A stretch of DNA of 64,000 bases from Leptospiraceae bacterium (lineage in GTDB: Bacteria; Spirochaetota; Leptospiria; Leptospirales; Leptospiraceae). Below, piece after piece: positions 44,646-53,406 of this stretch. The DNA is taken from positions 85,001 through 149,000 of the forward strand of contig JACKPC010000002.1 of NCBI GenBank assembly GCA_024233835.1, written 5' to 3'. The stretch's first letter is position 1; every line of letters begins with the position of its first letter. The notes under the pieces are model-generated. The model was not told the origin of the DNA. It did no database searches and was given only the letters and a program-made list of their open reading frames with translations. A program made the position numbers and the translations under genes.

Positions 44646-46160
44646 CTATTTTGCATTTACAGCATCTATAAAAGCCCTTATTCCCAGAATATTTATGACT
44701 CTTTTAAAATTATAAGCAAAACATATGAAACTAAATTCGGCCTGAACGCTTCTAATTCCTTTTTGTATAAAGTAAGTGAACCCCAAATTTCTCTTTATAG
44801 TGCCAAATGGGTGTTCCACAATCTCCTTACGTTTACGAATTAGCTTTTTATTTTCCTCGTTCCCCATCTCTTTTTTAAAATCATCCATTGTCTCTCGGTT
44901 TATCGAGACCCGAATAGTTCGTCCAGTTTTACTATTGGTACATTTTGCTCTATGAAAACAATCTTTACATTCCTTACATTTATACTCATTTACATAAATC
45001 CCGTATGACGTCTGTCTTGGATTTTCATTTTGTCTATTTAATTCTTTTCCTGCCGGACATACGTATATATCCCGCTCTTTATCATAAACAAAATCCTGGA
45101 TTTCATATCCTTTTGCAGGAAGTTTATCAGGATTACTTTTACATTCACGCTTATTATTACTATCCAGTGCAGATTTGGTATCTGGTACTATAATATTTAT
45201 CCCCGATTTATCTTTATTATTCATTATTTCTTTTTCACTAAAATATCCGGAATCCATTACTGCATTTGTCTCATTTTCTATTTTAAGTTCTTCTTTTATC
45301 GACTGGACTTTTTCAATCATAGGAGTCATTTGTTCCAGGTCATTTGACTTTTGCGATACATCATTTGCAATAATCAACTTATTTGTATTATCCACTGCAG
45401 TTTGGGCATTATATCCAGGACGAATTTTTCCTTTGTCACTTTGAAATCTTGAATCTGTGTCGTTAGCAAAATAGACCTGTAGTTCCGGGTCGTTTTCAAA
45501 TAATTCCCGAATCCCTTTCACTTTATCATTGTATTTCGTTAGTCTTTTTAGTTTATTTAATACATCCCTGGCTTCATCTCCATCTTTAAGATTTAGTTCA
45601 TTTGCTTCGGAAATATCATTCAATTCTAATTCCTCCAAATATTCCTGTATTTTGGATTTTATATTTTGCTCGATATTTTCAATACGCTCTCTTTTAAATA
45701 CATTATTTTGTCCGTTCTGTGCTCTTAGCTTCGTTCCATCAATTCCAACTATTGAAAGAGTTAGTAGATTCATTTTCTTGCAAAAGAATAAAAACTCTTT
45801 GAAGATATTTTTTATTCCATCTTTATTATTTTTTCGAAAATCAGCTATTGTCTTAAAATCCGGGGCGAGATTCTTTGTTAACCACCTAAGTTCCTGGTTT
45901 CTATTACATTCCTTCTCTAATTTTCTGCTACTTCGGATTCGTTCTATATATCCGTATAAATATATTTTTAGTAAATCATGTGGATTATATGGTGGTTTAC
46001 CTGTTTCTAACTTTGGAATTTTAAAACCCAATTTTTTAAGATCGAGATTATCAACATAGGCATCAATAACCCTTACCGGACTATCTTCTTTTATTACGTT
46101 ATCCAAACATTCACTGTATAATACTATCTGTTCTCGAGAAGTTCCTTGTATATAATTCAT
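44646..46160 (-). CDS. IS1182-family DDE transposase
   Basis: 504 residues, full length. The N-terminal DUF772-like part includes PPYNPHDLLKIYLYGYIERIRSSR and TIADFRKNN. The DDE core follows with VGIDGTKLRAQNG (first Asp), VMDSGYF (second Asp) and the C-terminal block EHPFGTIKRNLGF (Glu). A cysteine-rich insert (CKECKDCFHRAKC) precedes the last block, as in this family. No frameshift or stop interrupts the gene. Confidence 0.93.
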   Translation of the reverse strand: MNYIQGTSREQIVLYSECLDNVIKEDSPVRVIDAYVDNLDLKKLGFKIPKLETGKPPYNPHDLLKIYLYGYIERIRSSRKLEKECNRNQELRWLTKNLAPDFKTIADFRKNNKDGIKNIFKEFLFFCKKMNLLTLSIVGIDGTKLRAQNGQNNVFKRERIENIEQNIKSKIQEYLEELELNDISEANELNLKDGDEARDVLNKLKRLTKYNDKVKGIRELFENDPELQVYFANDTDSRFQSDKGKIRPGYNAQTAVDNTNKLIIANDVSQKSNDLEQMTPMIEKVQSIKEELKIENETNAVMDSGYFSEKEIMNNKDKSGINIIVPDTKSALDSNNKRECKSNPDKLPAKGYEIQDFVYDKERDIYVCPAGKELNRQNENPRQTSYGIYVNEYKCKECKDCFHRAKCTNSKTGRTIRVSINRETMDDFKKEMGNEENKKLIRKRKEIVEHPFGTIKRNLGFTYFIQKGIRSVQAEFSFICFAYNFKRVINILGIRAFIDAVNAK

Positions 46161-46198
46161 AGCTGCACCTATAACTCTTTATCGTTATAAGGAAATTT

Positions 46199-46227
46199 TC
46201 TATATACATTACATTCCTGACAAACAA
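46199..46227 (-). promoter_or_regulatory. Candidate promoter of the transposase gene
   Basis: TTGTTT (46227-46222) and TATAGA (46204-46199) with 17 bases between them, inside the right end of the element and about 40 bases upstream of the transposase ATG. Confidence 0.45.
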
Positions 46228-46245
46228 AAAATATTCAATAACGAG

Positions 46246-46263
46246 ACTTTTCACACAGTCTGT
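46246..46263. repeat. Right terminal inverted repeat of the insertion sequence
   Basis: ACTTTTCACACAGTCTGT, exact reverse complement of 44471-44488. Confidence 0.9.
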
Positions 46264-46408
46264 CAGCAAGCGGTTTAAATGTTTCCTAAACCGAAGGCTT
46301 AAATCTCCGATTTGGGAAAGGAAGCAAGCGACCATAGTGAAATTAAAATCTTAAAATACTAACAAATCATAATTAAAGATTTGACTACTCACTTATGAAT
46401 AGTTACTT

Positions 46409-46936
46409 GTGACTATGGCTCTATTGAAAGACAAATATTTGCAAATATTAGGTATCCTTCTTCATGAGGGAATGCATGGTTATAAAATAAATCAAATGCT
46501 GGATTTTACAGGAAATTCTATCCACATAGGAAAAGCAAATGCCTATAAAATACTGGCAAAATTTGAGGAATTGGGATTTGTTACCCAAAAGAAAGAAGCA
46601 CAATCTAATTTCCCTGATAAAAATGTTTATTCAATTACAGAAAAGGGAAAGAAAGAATTTAACAGATTGCTTCGTGAACGATTAGGAGAAACCCAACCAT
46701 TTGAGCATCCAGACGGTGTGTCTCTTAATTATATTGGCTTACTGGAACCTAAAGAAGCAGTGAGCCTTTTAGAAAAAAGAAAGGAAGCATTGATTACCCG
46801 GCAGGCTGAATTAAAGGGTCCATCAAAGAAAATATTAGAGAGTCATCCGGGACTCAATTTTCTATCCAATCAAGTGGACCTTGAATTGGATTTATTAAAT
46901 AAACTAATGAAAAACCTTAAAACAAAGAAAAAGTAA
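46409..46936 (+). CDS. PadR-type transcriptional regulator
   Basis: 175 residues; GTG at 46409 or ATG two codons later (46415). A winged-helix domain occupies residues ~5-95 with the PadR-like pattern LGILLHEGMHGYKINQM, AYKILAKFEELGFV and VYSITEKGKKEF. A helical C-terminal dimerisation region (about 110-170) follows. It lies about 145 bases from the insertion sequence and six bases upstream of an SDR gene that it probably controls. PadR proteins usually repress detoxification genes in response to small aromatic or hydrophobic ligands. Confidence 0.75.
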   Translation: MTMALLKDKYLQILGILLHEGMHGYKINQMLDFTGNSIHIGKANAYKILAKFEELGFVTQKKEAQSNFPDKNVYSITEKGKKEFNRLLRERLGETQPFEHPDGVSLNYIGLLEPKEAVSLLEKRKEALITRQAELKGPSKKILESHPGLNFLSNQVDLELDLLNKLMKNLKTKKK

Positions 46937-46942
46937 ATCAAG

Positions 46943-47776
46943 ATGTCAGAAACAAACAAATTAACAGTAATAACTGGTTGCAGTTCCGGTATCGGAAAGC
47001 ATATTGCTATTGAAATGGCCAAATTAGACTACAAGGTCTTAATGCTGGTTCGTGATAGTGACAAATCCAGAGATGCCTATAATGAAATTGTCAAAATTTC
47101 CAATAGTAATAATATTAAGATGCTATATACAGATTTTGCATCTCTTGATTCTATCCGTTCTACCTCTGATAATATTATTAAAGAATATAGCCAGATTGAT
47201 ATTCTGATTAATAATGCTGGTGTGATTAAAAGGAAGTATGAATCCAGTGGTGATGGTTATGAAATGACTTTTGCCGTAAATTACCTTGCCACATTTCTAT
47301 TAACAAATTTACTATTGCCTCTCTTAAAGAATGCATCTTTTTCAAGGGTTATCAATCTATCCTCAGAGTTATATAAAAATGGAATAATTGATTTAGAAAA
47401 TATTCCACCGAAGGGGAAATTTAATGGAACAAAAAATTATGCGGATTCAAAACTACTAATAAATATATTTACAAAAGAATTAGCCGAAAGAATAAAAAAT
47501 GATGGCATAACAGTAAATTGTCTTCACCCCGGCGTTATAGGAACTGATGCTTTCCGTGAATATCCCAAAATATTTGTAAAACTAATGAATTTATTTCTTA
47601 CTAAACCAGAAAAAGGAGCATTGCCTGTTATTAGATTGGCAACATCACCAGAATATAAGAATGTCACCGGACAATATTTCAATGTAAATAAACTTGTCCC
47701 AATGAAAAATTATATTTTTGAAAAGGAAGTAATACAAGAAATATGGAATATTAGCAGACAACTTGTTAATATATAG
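46943..47776 (+). CDS. Short-chain dehydrogenase/reductase
   Basis: 277 residues, classical SDR. Cofactor motif TGCSSGIG (11-18), NNAG (90-93), catalytic S140/S141 in INLSSE, Y166 and K170 in NYADSK, then HPGVIGTDA. It resembles retinol-dehydrogenase-like SDRs that act on hydrophobic alcohols or ketones, often with NADP. It is co-transcribed with the PadR regulator six bases upstream. Substrate unknown. Confidence 0.82.
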   Translation: MSETNKLTVITGCSSGIGKHIAIEMAKLDYKVLMLVRDSDKSRDAYNEIVKISNSNNIKMLYTDFASLDSIRSTSDNIIKEYSQIDILINNAGVIKRKYESSGDGYEMTFAVNYLATFLLTNLLLPLLKNASFSRVINLSSELYKNGIIDLENIPPKGKFNGTKNYADSKLLINIFTKELAERIKNDGITVNCLHPGVIGTDAFREYPKIFVKLMNLFLTKPEKGALPVIRLATSPEYKNVTGQYFNVNKLVPMKNYIFEKEVIQEIWNISRQLVNI

Positions 47777-47821
47777 TTCTCAAACCTGGTCTGTTTTCTT
47801 TAGTTCATATTAATTTTTAAT

Positions 47822-48115
47822 ATGACTTATAAACCGCCTATCCCCCAGAATGACAGAGTCAGAAAACAAATTCTCGTTCACAATGCAAAGGGCAATAAAA
47901 ATAGATATACCATTTTCTCTAAAAAGAGTCTTGAGTTATTGGATATGCACATCAGGGCAAATAGACCACAGGACTTTATTTTTATTTCAAACCAAAATAA
48001 ATATGGACATATCCATACAAGAACCGTTCAAAAAATTATCAAAGCAGCTACACTACAATAAAAGCCGGCATAGAAAAAATGTCACTCCACATACTCTCAG
48101 ACATTCCCAGCAATT
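47822..48115 (+). pseudogene. Broken tyrosine recombinase (integrase) fragment
   Basis: Only the C-terminal catalytic half remains. Frame 47822-48061 reads DRVRKQILVHNAKGNKNRYT and on to HIHTRTVQKIIK, a match to XerC/integron-integrase sequences. At the stop, KAGIEK continues in another frame and VTPHTLRHS, the conserved H-x-x-R box, in a third. The N-terminal domain, the first catalytic arginine and the nucleophilic tyrosine are missing. After HTLRHS the sequence stops resembling a recombinase. It is a decayed mobile-element remnant in an accessory region. Confidence 0.75.
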
Positions 48116-48421
48116 CTCGGTGAAAAATAAAGGGCTAAAAACATTTACTGAATATGCTGCAAAGTCCAATAAGACTTTCATTTATGAATGGATGGAAGAT
48201 GTTCCTTTAACAGGCAAGAAAGATATGAGGTTCTGTAATTATATATCATTAAAAATATTGGATGGAGATGGAAAAATCTTCTGCTCTTTGTGTTCGACCC
48301 GGAACAATTTAAAATGGTGCCCGGGTAGCTTCACCGAGAATTGCTGATCAAAGATGGTAGACATAGAACATATTCTGTGAAGACATGTTGTTAAGACATA
48401 AGAATTTTTAGGAGCATACGT
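48116..48421 (+). other. Region after the integrase remnant, no confident gene
   Basis: An open frame continues to 48347 with cysteine-containing peptide (for example ILDGDGKIFCSLC), but it only begins inside the broken recombinase and I recognise no family. It may be part of another decayed gene. AGGAG (48410-48414) belongs to the next gene. Confidence 0.35.
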
Positions 48422-49213
48422 ATGAGGTACTTTATATTACGCTGGTTTACCATGGTTATTGGATATTTTTTCTTTTTTTTCTCTGTCTTTTCCCAACCTT
48501 CCAAATTGGCAAAAACTCCAAAATATAGCAAAATAATCCGCGTCTGTCATGCAACATGGGGGAAACTAGGAGGAAAAACTCTTCCTCATTACGGACTACA
48601 CAACCATTTTCTTGAAGCAGTTTTGGTAGAAGCCGGATATACCGTAAAAACCGATATTATCAACTGGGCAAGATGTGTAGAGAGTGTTAAGATGATGAAA
48701 CATGACATGACCATGGCCTGGGAATCTGAAAAACTTAAAAAAGATTTTCAATTTTTCAGTTATGGCATGAAAACCCCCATGAATTTTTACACCAAAATCA
48801 GCTCACCTTTGAAAAACGGTTCATTCGAAATAATGAAAGAAAAACGTGTTGCATATGTAAGGGAAACAGGCGGTCTAGATAACTTTTATAAAAACGAAAG
48901 TATGTTTCAGTCTGTAGCAGTAAACTCAGTAGACCAACTATTTAACATGATTGAATGGGATCGCATAGATGCGTTTATCATTGACCCGATGAGTTTTGAC
49001 GATGAAATTTCTAAAAAGTTTCCACACCTAAAAGGAAAGATTAAAGCTCTACAGCCACCTATTCAGGAAAATATAATTTCACCCATGATATACAAAAAAC
49101 ATCCAAAGAAAAGCGAGATAGAAAAAGCGTATGAAAACGCCTATAAAAAAGTCGTAAACAGATCGTTTATCCAAAAATTAGAAAAGATTCATAAAGTAAA
49201 AATTTACAGGTAA
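48422..49213 (+). CDS. Periplasmic solute-binding protein (family 3-like)
   Basis: 263 residues with an N-terminal signal peptide (about 1-25, ending VFSQ). The mature protein begins IIRVCHATWGK and follows the order of family-3 binding proteins: GLHNHFLEAVLVEAG, INWARCVESVKMMKHDMTMA, KRVAYVRETGG and IDAFIIDP. No ABC permease or ATPase is encoded nearby. The gene is instead followed nine bases later by a membrane histidine kinase, so it probably presents a ligand to that kinase. AGGAG precedes the ATG. Confidence 0.72.
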   Translation: MRYFILRWFTMVIGYFFFFFSVFSQPSKLAKTPKYSKIIRVCHATWGKLGGKTLPHYGLHNHFLEAVLVEAGYTVKTDIINWARCVESVKMMKHDMTMAWESEKLKKDFQFFSYGMKTPMNFYTKISSPLKNGSFEIMKEKRVAYVRETGGLDNFYKNESMFQSVAVNSVDQLFNMIEWDRIDAFIIDPMSFDDEISKKFPHLKGKIKALQPPIQENIISPMIYKKHPKKSEIEKAYENAYKKVVNRSFIQKLEKIHKVKIYR

Positions 49214-49222
49214 TCTTGTGTA

Positions 49223-50989
49223 ATGTTCAACTCTTTTCATAGTAATAAGCTGGCATCCAGGTTGGTTTTTTACATCCTTCTTTGCAGCTCCATAGTAACT
49301 CTGGTCATCACCTCTATTCAGCTTTATACGGAGTATAAGCGAGATTTGTCGGATTTGAATGAAAAATTTGAAGAAATCTATAAGGGATATCAAAGCACTA
49401 TCGCTCATGGATTGTGGGTATTTGACCGGCAGCAGATGATCCTCCAATTAGAGGGAATTACCCATATACCTGATATAGATTATGCAGAAATTACATCTAT
49501 TACAGGACATACCTATAAGTATGGAGTTTTCCCTGCATCCAATTTAGTTTCCAAATCATGGAAAATTATTCATGATAAGGAAGAGATCGGTAGTTTTCGG
49601 GTTGCAGCAAACTTACAGCATCTCTATGTTCGCATCTTTTACCAGGCTTTGACGATTCTAATTACTCAGTTTGTCAAAACTTTGGTAGTATCTGTCTCTA
49701 TATTTTATATATTCTATATGGTTGCATCACGTCATCTTTCCAACCTTTCCCGACTCGCTGCAAATCTAAATTTTGATAACCTTGAAAAACCGATTCGCCT
49801 GAAACGCAAACATTTTTCTGACGAACTTGATAGTTTATGCCAATCTCTGAATCAAATGCGGGAAAATCTATTATCTGAGCTAGCCAGACGAAAAGTAATA
49901 GAAGAAGAACTAAAAAATCTCAATGAAGAATTAGAAGAAAGAGTGGTACAAAGAACGAACGAACTTGAAAAAGCAAAAATTGCCGTAGAGTCTGCTAGCA
50001 ATGCCCGTAACGTGTTTTTTACGCACATGAGTCACGAACTTCGCACTCCCTTGAACGGAATACTAGGCTATGTGCAAATACTAAAAAACGACTCTTCATT
50101 GGCTTCCCAACAAATGAACGGATTGAATGTCATTGAACAAAGCGGAAATCATCTTTTAAGTCTGATAAACGACGTACTCGATCTTGCCAAAGTAGAATCC
50201 GGCAATATAGAACTGCATAAAACAGAATTCAACTTGTTGGAAACAATCACTAATACTTGCAATATAATCAGAATTCGATCTAAAGAAAAGGGAATTGAAC
50301 TTTGTGAAACTATCTCGGATGATTTACCTGAAGCAGTATTTGCTGACGAAAGAAGGCTGTTTCAAATTCTGCTAAATTTGCTTGGTAACGCGGTAAAATT
50401 CACAGACAAAGGGAGAGTTACCATAAAAGCACAAAAGGTAAAAACTTCAGTAAGAGACAATTCACAATATGCTTTATTATATTTTGAAATCACAGACACC
50501 GGTATAGGCATTTCGCCAATAGATTTGGACAGGATATTTGATCCGTTTCGGCAAGTAGGAGATATAAAACGTAGGTCGGAAGGAACAGGTCTTGGATTAG
50601 CGATTACATCAAAGCTACTTACTCGGATGGGTGGAGAACTAAAAGCCGAAAGTCAATTGAATTTGGGTTCTAAATTTTGGTTTGAATTGGAACTGGAACT
50701 AGTTGCCTCGTCTAAGCCAAGCAAAATCATAAATGGGTGGCCGTACGAGGAACCTCAAAAAGATGATCTTAAATCAGTTAAAGTCGTTCCACCACAGCAC
50801 GATACTTTAAAAAAGATATTGGAATTTGCAGAATTTGGTGATATGGATGAATTGCAAAACTATTTGGATAGTTTATTAATATCCGAAAAAGAATATGATG
50901 TATTTTTAAAGAAGCTGAAAAACATGGCGAGTCAATTCAAACTGAGAGAAATCAAAAATTTAATTCTTTGGCATATAGAACATTCATAG
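49223..50989 (+). CDS. Membrane sensor histidine kinase
   Basis: 588 residues. Two membrane helices (about 12-34 and 143-166) flank a ~105-residue periplasmic sensor region. A HAMP-like linker and a coiled coil (about 215-260) lead to HisKA with H271 in MSHELRTPLNG. The HATPase has LLNLLGNAVKFTDKG, DTGIGIS and GTGLGLAI. The last ~75 residues (LKKILEFAEFGDMDELQNYL onward) form a helical domain often found at the end of hybrid kinases. There is no receiver domain in this protein. The binding protein upstream is the likely signal input and the kinases downstream the likely partners. Confidence 0.85.
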   Translation: MFNSFHSNKLASRLVFYILLCSSIVTLVITSIQLYTEYKRDLSDLNEKFEEIYKGYQSTIAHGLWVFDRQQMILQLEGITHIPDIDYAEITSITGHTYKYGVFPASNLVSKSWKIIHDKEEIGSFRVAANLQHLYVRIFYQALTILITQFVKTLVVSVSIFYIFYMVASRHLSNLSRLAANLNFDNLEKPIRLKRKHFSDELDSLCQSLNQMRENLLSELARRKVIEEELKNLNEELEERVVQRTNELEKAKIAVESASNARNVFFTHMSHELRTPLNGILGYVQILKNDSSLASQQMNGLNVIEQSGNHLLSLINDVLDLAKVESGNIELHKTEFNLLETITNTCNIIRIRSKEKGIELCETISDDLPEAVFADERRLFQILLNLLGNAVKFTDKGRVTIKAQKVKTSVRDNSQYALLYFEITDTGIGISPIDLDRIFDPFRQVGDIKRRSEGTGLGLAITSKLLTRMGGELKAESQLNLGSKFWFELELELVASSKPSKIINGWPYEEPQKDDLKSVKVVPPQHDTLKKILEFAEFGDMDELQNYLDSLLISEKEYDVFLKKLKNMASQFKLREIKNLILWHIEHS

Positions 50990-51009
50990 CTAAATATATA
51001 GGTAATATA

Positions 51010-52626
51010 ATGAATTCTCGAATTTTGATCCATAAAAAACTGCGTCAGCTAAAAGCCCAAAACAAACAACTTCAGTCTGAAATTGCGTTTCGAACGCAGT
51101 TGGAAAAAGTATTGCGTGAAAAAGAAACTCGTTTGCACGCAATCTATAATTCAGCTAGTGTAGCAATTGGAATTATTGATACCAATGGAAACTGGTTGGA
51201 TGCCAATCAATATTGGTTGGAACTTCTCGGTTATTCCAAAGAAGAATTCCTCAACCTATCAAACCGAAGCATTACTCACCCGGATGATATGGAAATCACT
51301 TTGCAATACATGAAAAACATCCTAAATGGAATTATTAAAATACATCGCTTTGAAAAACGTTATTTGAAAAAAAATGGAGAAATCATTTGGATGGATATAT
51401 CCATCTCTCCTCTACTGGATGAAACGGGAAAGGTGATTGCTCTGATTGGTGCTGGAACGAATATTACGGAACGCATACGGGCGGAAGAAGCATTGCGTCG
51501 TAGTGAAACTCTTTTTCGGGCAATTATTGAACAGTCCGGCGAAGGGATTTCTTTGGCAGATAGTACCGGAAGATACTTACTAGTGAACCCGGCTTTTTGT
51601 CAAATGACAGGTTATACAGAAAAAGAACTTCTGAAAATGAATGTTCGTGACCTCGTTCCACCGAAAATCGATTTAAAACTATTTTCTCAGGTATTGAAAA
51701 ATGAGAAGGGTTATAGAGAAGCAGTTTTAATGAAGAAAGACGGTAATCTATTTTTTGCGGAAGTAAACGGTTATCCTATTCATCTAAAAAGTCAACGATT
51801 AGTTCTGGGAATTATTCGAGACATTACGGAACGCAAACAGGCGGAGGATTCCCTTAAACAAGCCAAAGGAGAAGCGGAAAATGCCAATCGGGCAAAATCC
51901 GAATTTCTTGCAAACATGAGCCATGAAATCAGGACACCCATGAATGCGATTCTGGGATTTGCCGAACTCTTACATTCCAAATTGGAAGACGAAGACTTGC
52001 GTTATTATGCTGATTCCATTTCAGTTAGTGGTACGATTCTCTTAGAACTCATCAATGACTTCCTGGATTTGTCAAAGATCGAATCCGGTAGAATGGAATT
52101 AATCAATAGAGCCATTGATATTCGAACTATATTAGAAGAGATGAAGGCACTTTTTTCCAATAAAGTCTATGATAAGAAATTAGGATTAATCATTGAAGTT
52201 GAACCGCAAGTTCCGCAGATATTGATTTTGGATGAAACCAGGCTTAGACAAATCCTACTCAATCTGATTGGAAACGCAGTTAAGTTTACGGACAAAGGAT
52301 ATGTAAAGGTTTCCGTTAGTAGTACGAATTATCAAGAGGATCGTGTTACATTAACCATCCAGGTGGAGGATACGGGAATCGGAATTTCTCAAAGCGAGCA
52401 AGAGAATATTTTTGAATCCTTTACTCAGTCCAAAGGTCAGGATAGTGGGAAGTACGGAGGAACGGGACTAGGACTTGCAATTTGTAAGAAACTGATGCAA
52501 CTTATGAATGGTGAAATATCGCTTAAGAAGCGAAGAAGGGAAGGGAACGACTTTTATGATTTTGTTCCAAGATGTAGAGGTTGCAGCCAGATTGGAAGAG
52601 AGAGAAAAGGTGGAAGTTTTGTCTGA
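51010..52626 (+). CDS. PAS-PAS histidine kinase, kinase part of a frameshifted hybrid kinase
   Basis: 538 residues as read. The ATG at 51010 with AGGT upstream is preferred over a TTG at 50968 that would overlap the previous gene. No membrane helix: a short coiled coil, two PAS domains (about 40-155 and 165-275), HisKA with H305 (MSHEIRTPMNA), and HATPase motifs LLNLIGNAVKFTDKG, DTGIGIS and GTGLGLAICKK. After GEISL (about 52522) the frame changes to a basic non-conserved tail. Leaving out one base near 52525 joins it in frame to the receiver domain that follows, giving a 770-residue hybrid kinase (51010-53323). Confidence 0.8.
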   Translation: MNSRILIHKKLRQLKAQNKQLQSEIAFRTQLEKVLREKETRLHAIYNSASVAIGIIDTNGNWLDANQYWLELLGYSKEEFLNLSNRSITHPDDMEITLQYMKNILNGIIKIHRFEKRYLKKNGEIIWMDISISPLLDETGKVIALIGAGTNITERIRAEEALRRSETLFRAIIEQSGEGISLADSTGRYLLVNPAFCQMTGYTEKELLKMNVRDLVPPKIDLKLFSQVLKNEKGYREAVLMKKDGNLFFAEVNGYPIHLKSQRLVLGIIRDITERKQAEDSLKQAKGEAENANRAKSEFLANMSHEIRTPMNAILGFAELLHSKLEDEDLRYYADSISVSGTILLELINDFLDLSKIESGRMELINRAIDIRTILEEMKALFSNKVYDKKLGLIIEVEPQVPQILILDETRLRQILLNLIGNAVKFTDKGYVKVSVSSTNYQEDRVTLTIQVEDTGIGISQSEQENIFESFTQSKGQDSGKYGGTGLGLAICKKLMQLMNGEISLKKRRREGNDFYDFVPRCRGCSQIGRERKGGSFV

Positions 52627-53323
52627 TGAAGCTATTGATTTTGAGCCGGCAAAGATATTGATCATAGAAGATGTCCTTTTAAATCGAGAATTGCTAAAAA
52701 GATTTTTGAAAAAATTCAAGTATTTGGAATTATCGGAAGCAGAGAATGGGAAAATAGCCATTGAAAAGGTTCGAATGTCTCGTCCTGATTTGATATTGAT
52801 GGATATGAAAATGCCGGAAATGGATGGATATGAAGCAACAGAATATTTAAAGAAAGATCCAACCACCTCATCCATTCCGATAATCGCTATAACAGCTTCC
52901 GTTCTTAATCATACGGATTGGGAAAGAAAGGCAATGTGTGATGAGTATATTCGAAAACCGATTAGAATGGAAGAACTTCAAAAAAAAATGGCAAAGTTTT
53001 TAAGAACAAAAGAGATAGAAACAAATGTAAATATGTTATCTTTTCAAAAAATTAAAAACCCAAAGAAACTCTATGAAATTCTGTCCCTTGAAAGAATGGA
53101 AATTTGGAAAGATATTCGGGAAATTTTAATTGTCGATAACATCATTGTATTTGCAAAAGATTTAATTGAGTTGGGTGAATTGCATGATTACAAGGAATTG
53201 GTAGCTTGGGCAAGAAAACTGGAGAAATCTGCTTCTCTTTATGATGCCAAAGAGATGAAAAGAACTCTGTCACAATTTCCGGAATTGATTATGAATCTGA
53301 GAAACTTTATCAGAGAAGATTGA
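52508..53323 (+). pseudogene. Receiver domain and C-terminal part of the frameshifted hybrid kinase
   Basis: The kinase motif continues here in a different frame: RSEEGKGTTFMI, the last HATPase strand. A receiver domain follows (AKILIIEDVLLNRELLKRFL; phospho-acceptor Asp in LILMDMKMPEMDG; IAITASV; IRKPI). The last ~100 residues are a helical domain like the one that ends the upstream membrane kinase. The ATG at 52508 has no ribosome-binding site, so independent translation is unlikely. This is either a real +1 frameshift mutation, a sequencing error, or recoding at CTTAAG. Confidence 0.75.
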
Positions 53324-53406
53324 TATTTTGAAATCTGTAAAACTGAAAAAAATTTGAATTGTTAGAGATACGAAAACTTTATAAATTGAAGGATATACCA
53401 AATCTT

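Larger units (their letters stand above)
44471..46263 (-). mobile_element. Complete IS1182-family insertion sequence
   Basis: A single transposase gene is flanked by perfect 18-bp inverted repeats. Outside them another GCT/AGC pair extends the repeat to 21 of 22 positions (44467-46267). The ends match the CAGACTGTGTGAAAA-type termini of IS1182 elements. I could not find a convincing target-site duplication. The transposase frame is intact and has its own promoter and terminator, so the element may still be active. Confidence 0.85.

Noticed and set aside
44467..46267. Target-site duplication of the insertion sequence
   Set aside because: The bases next to either end do not form a direct repeat of 2-8 bp; GCTC/CAGC looks like an extension of the inverted repeat.
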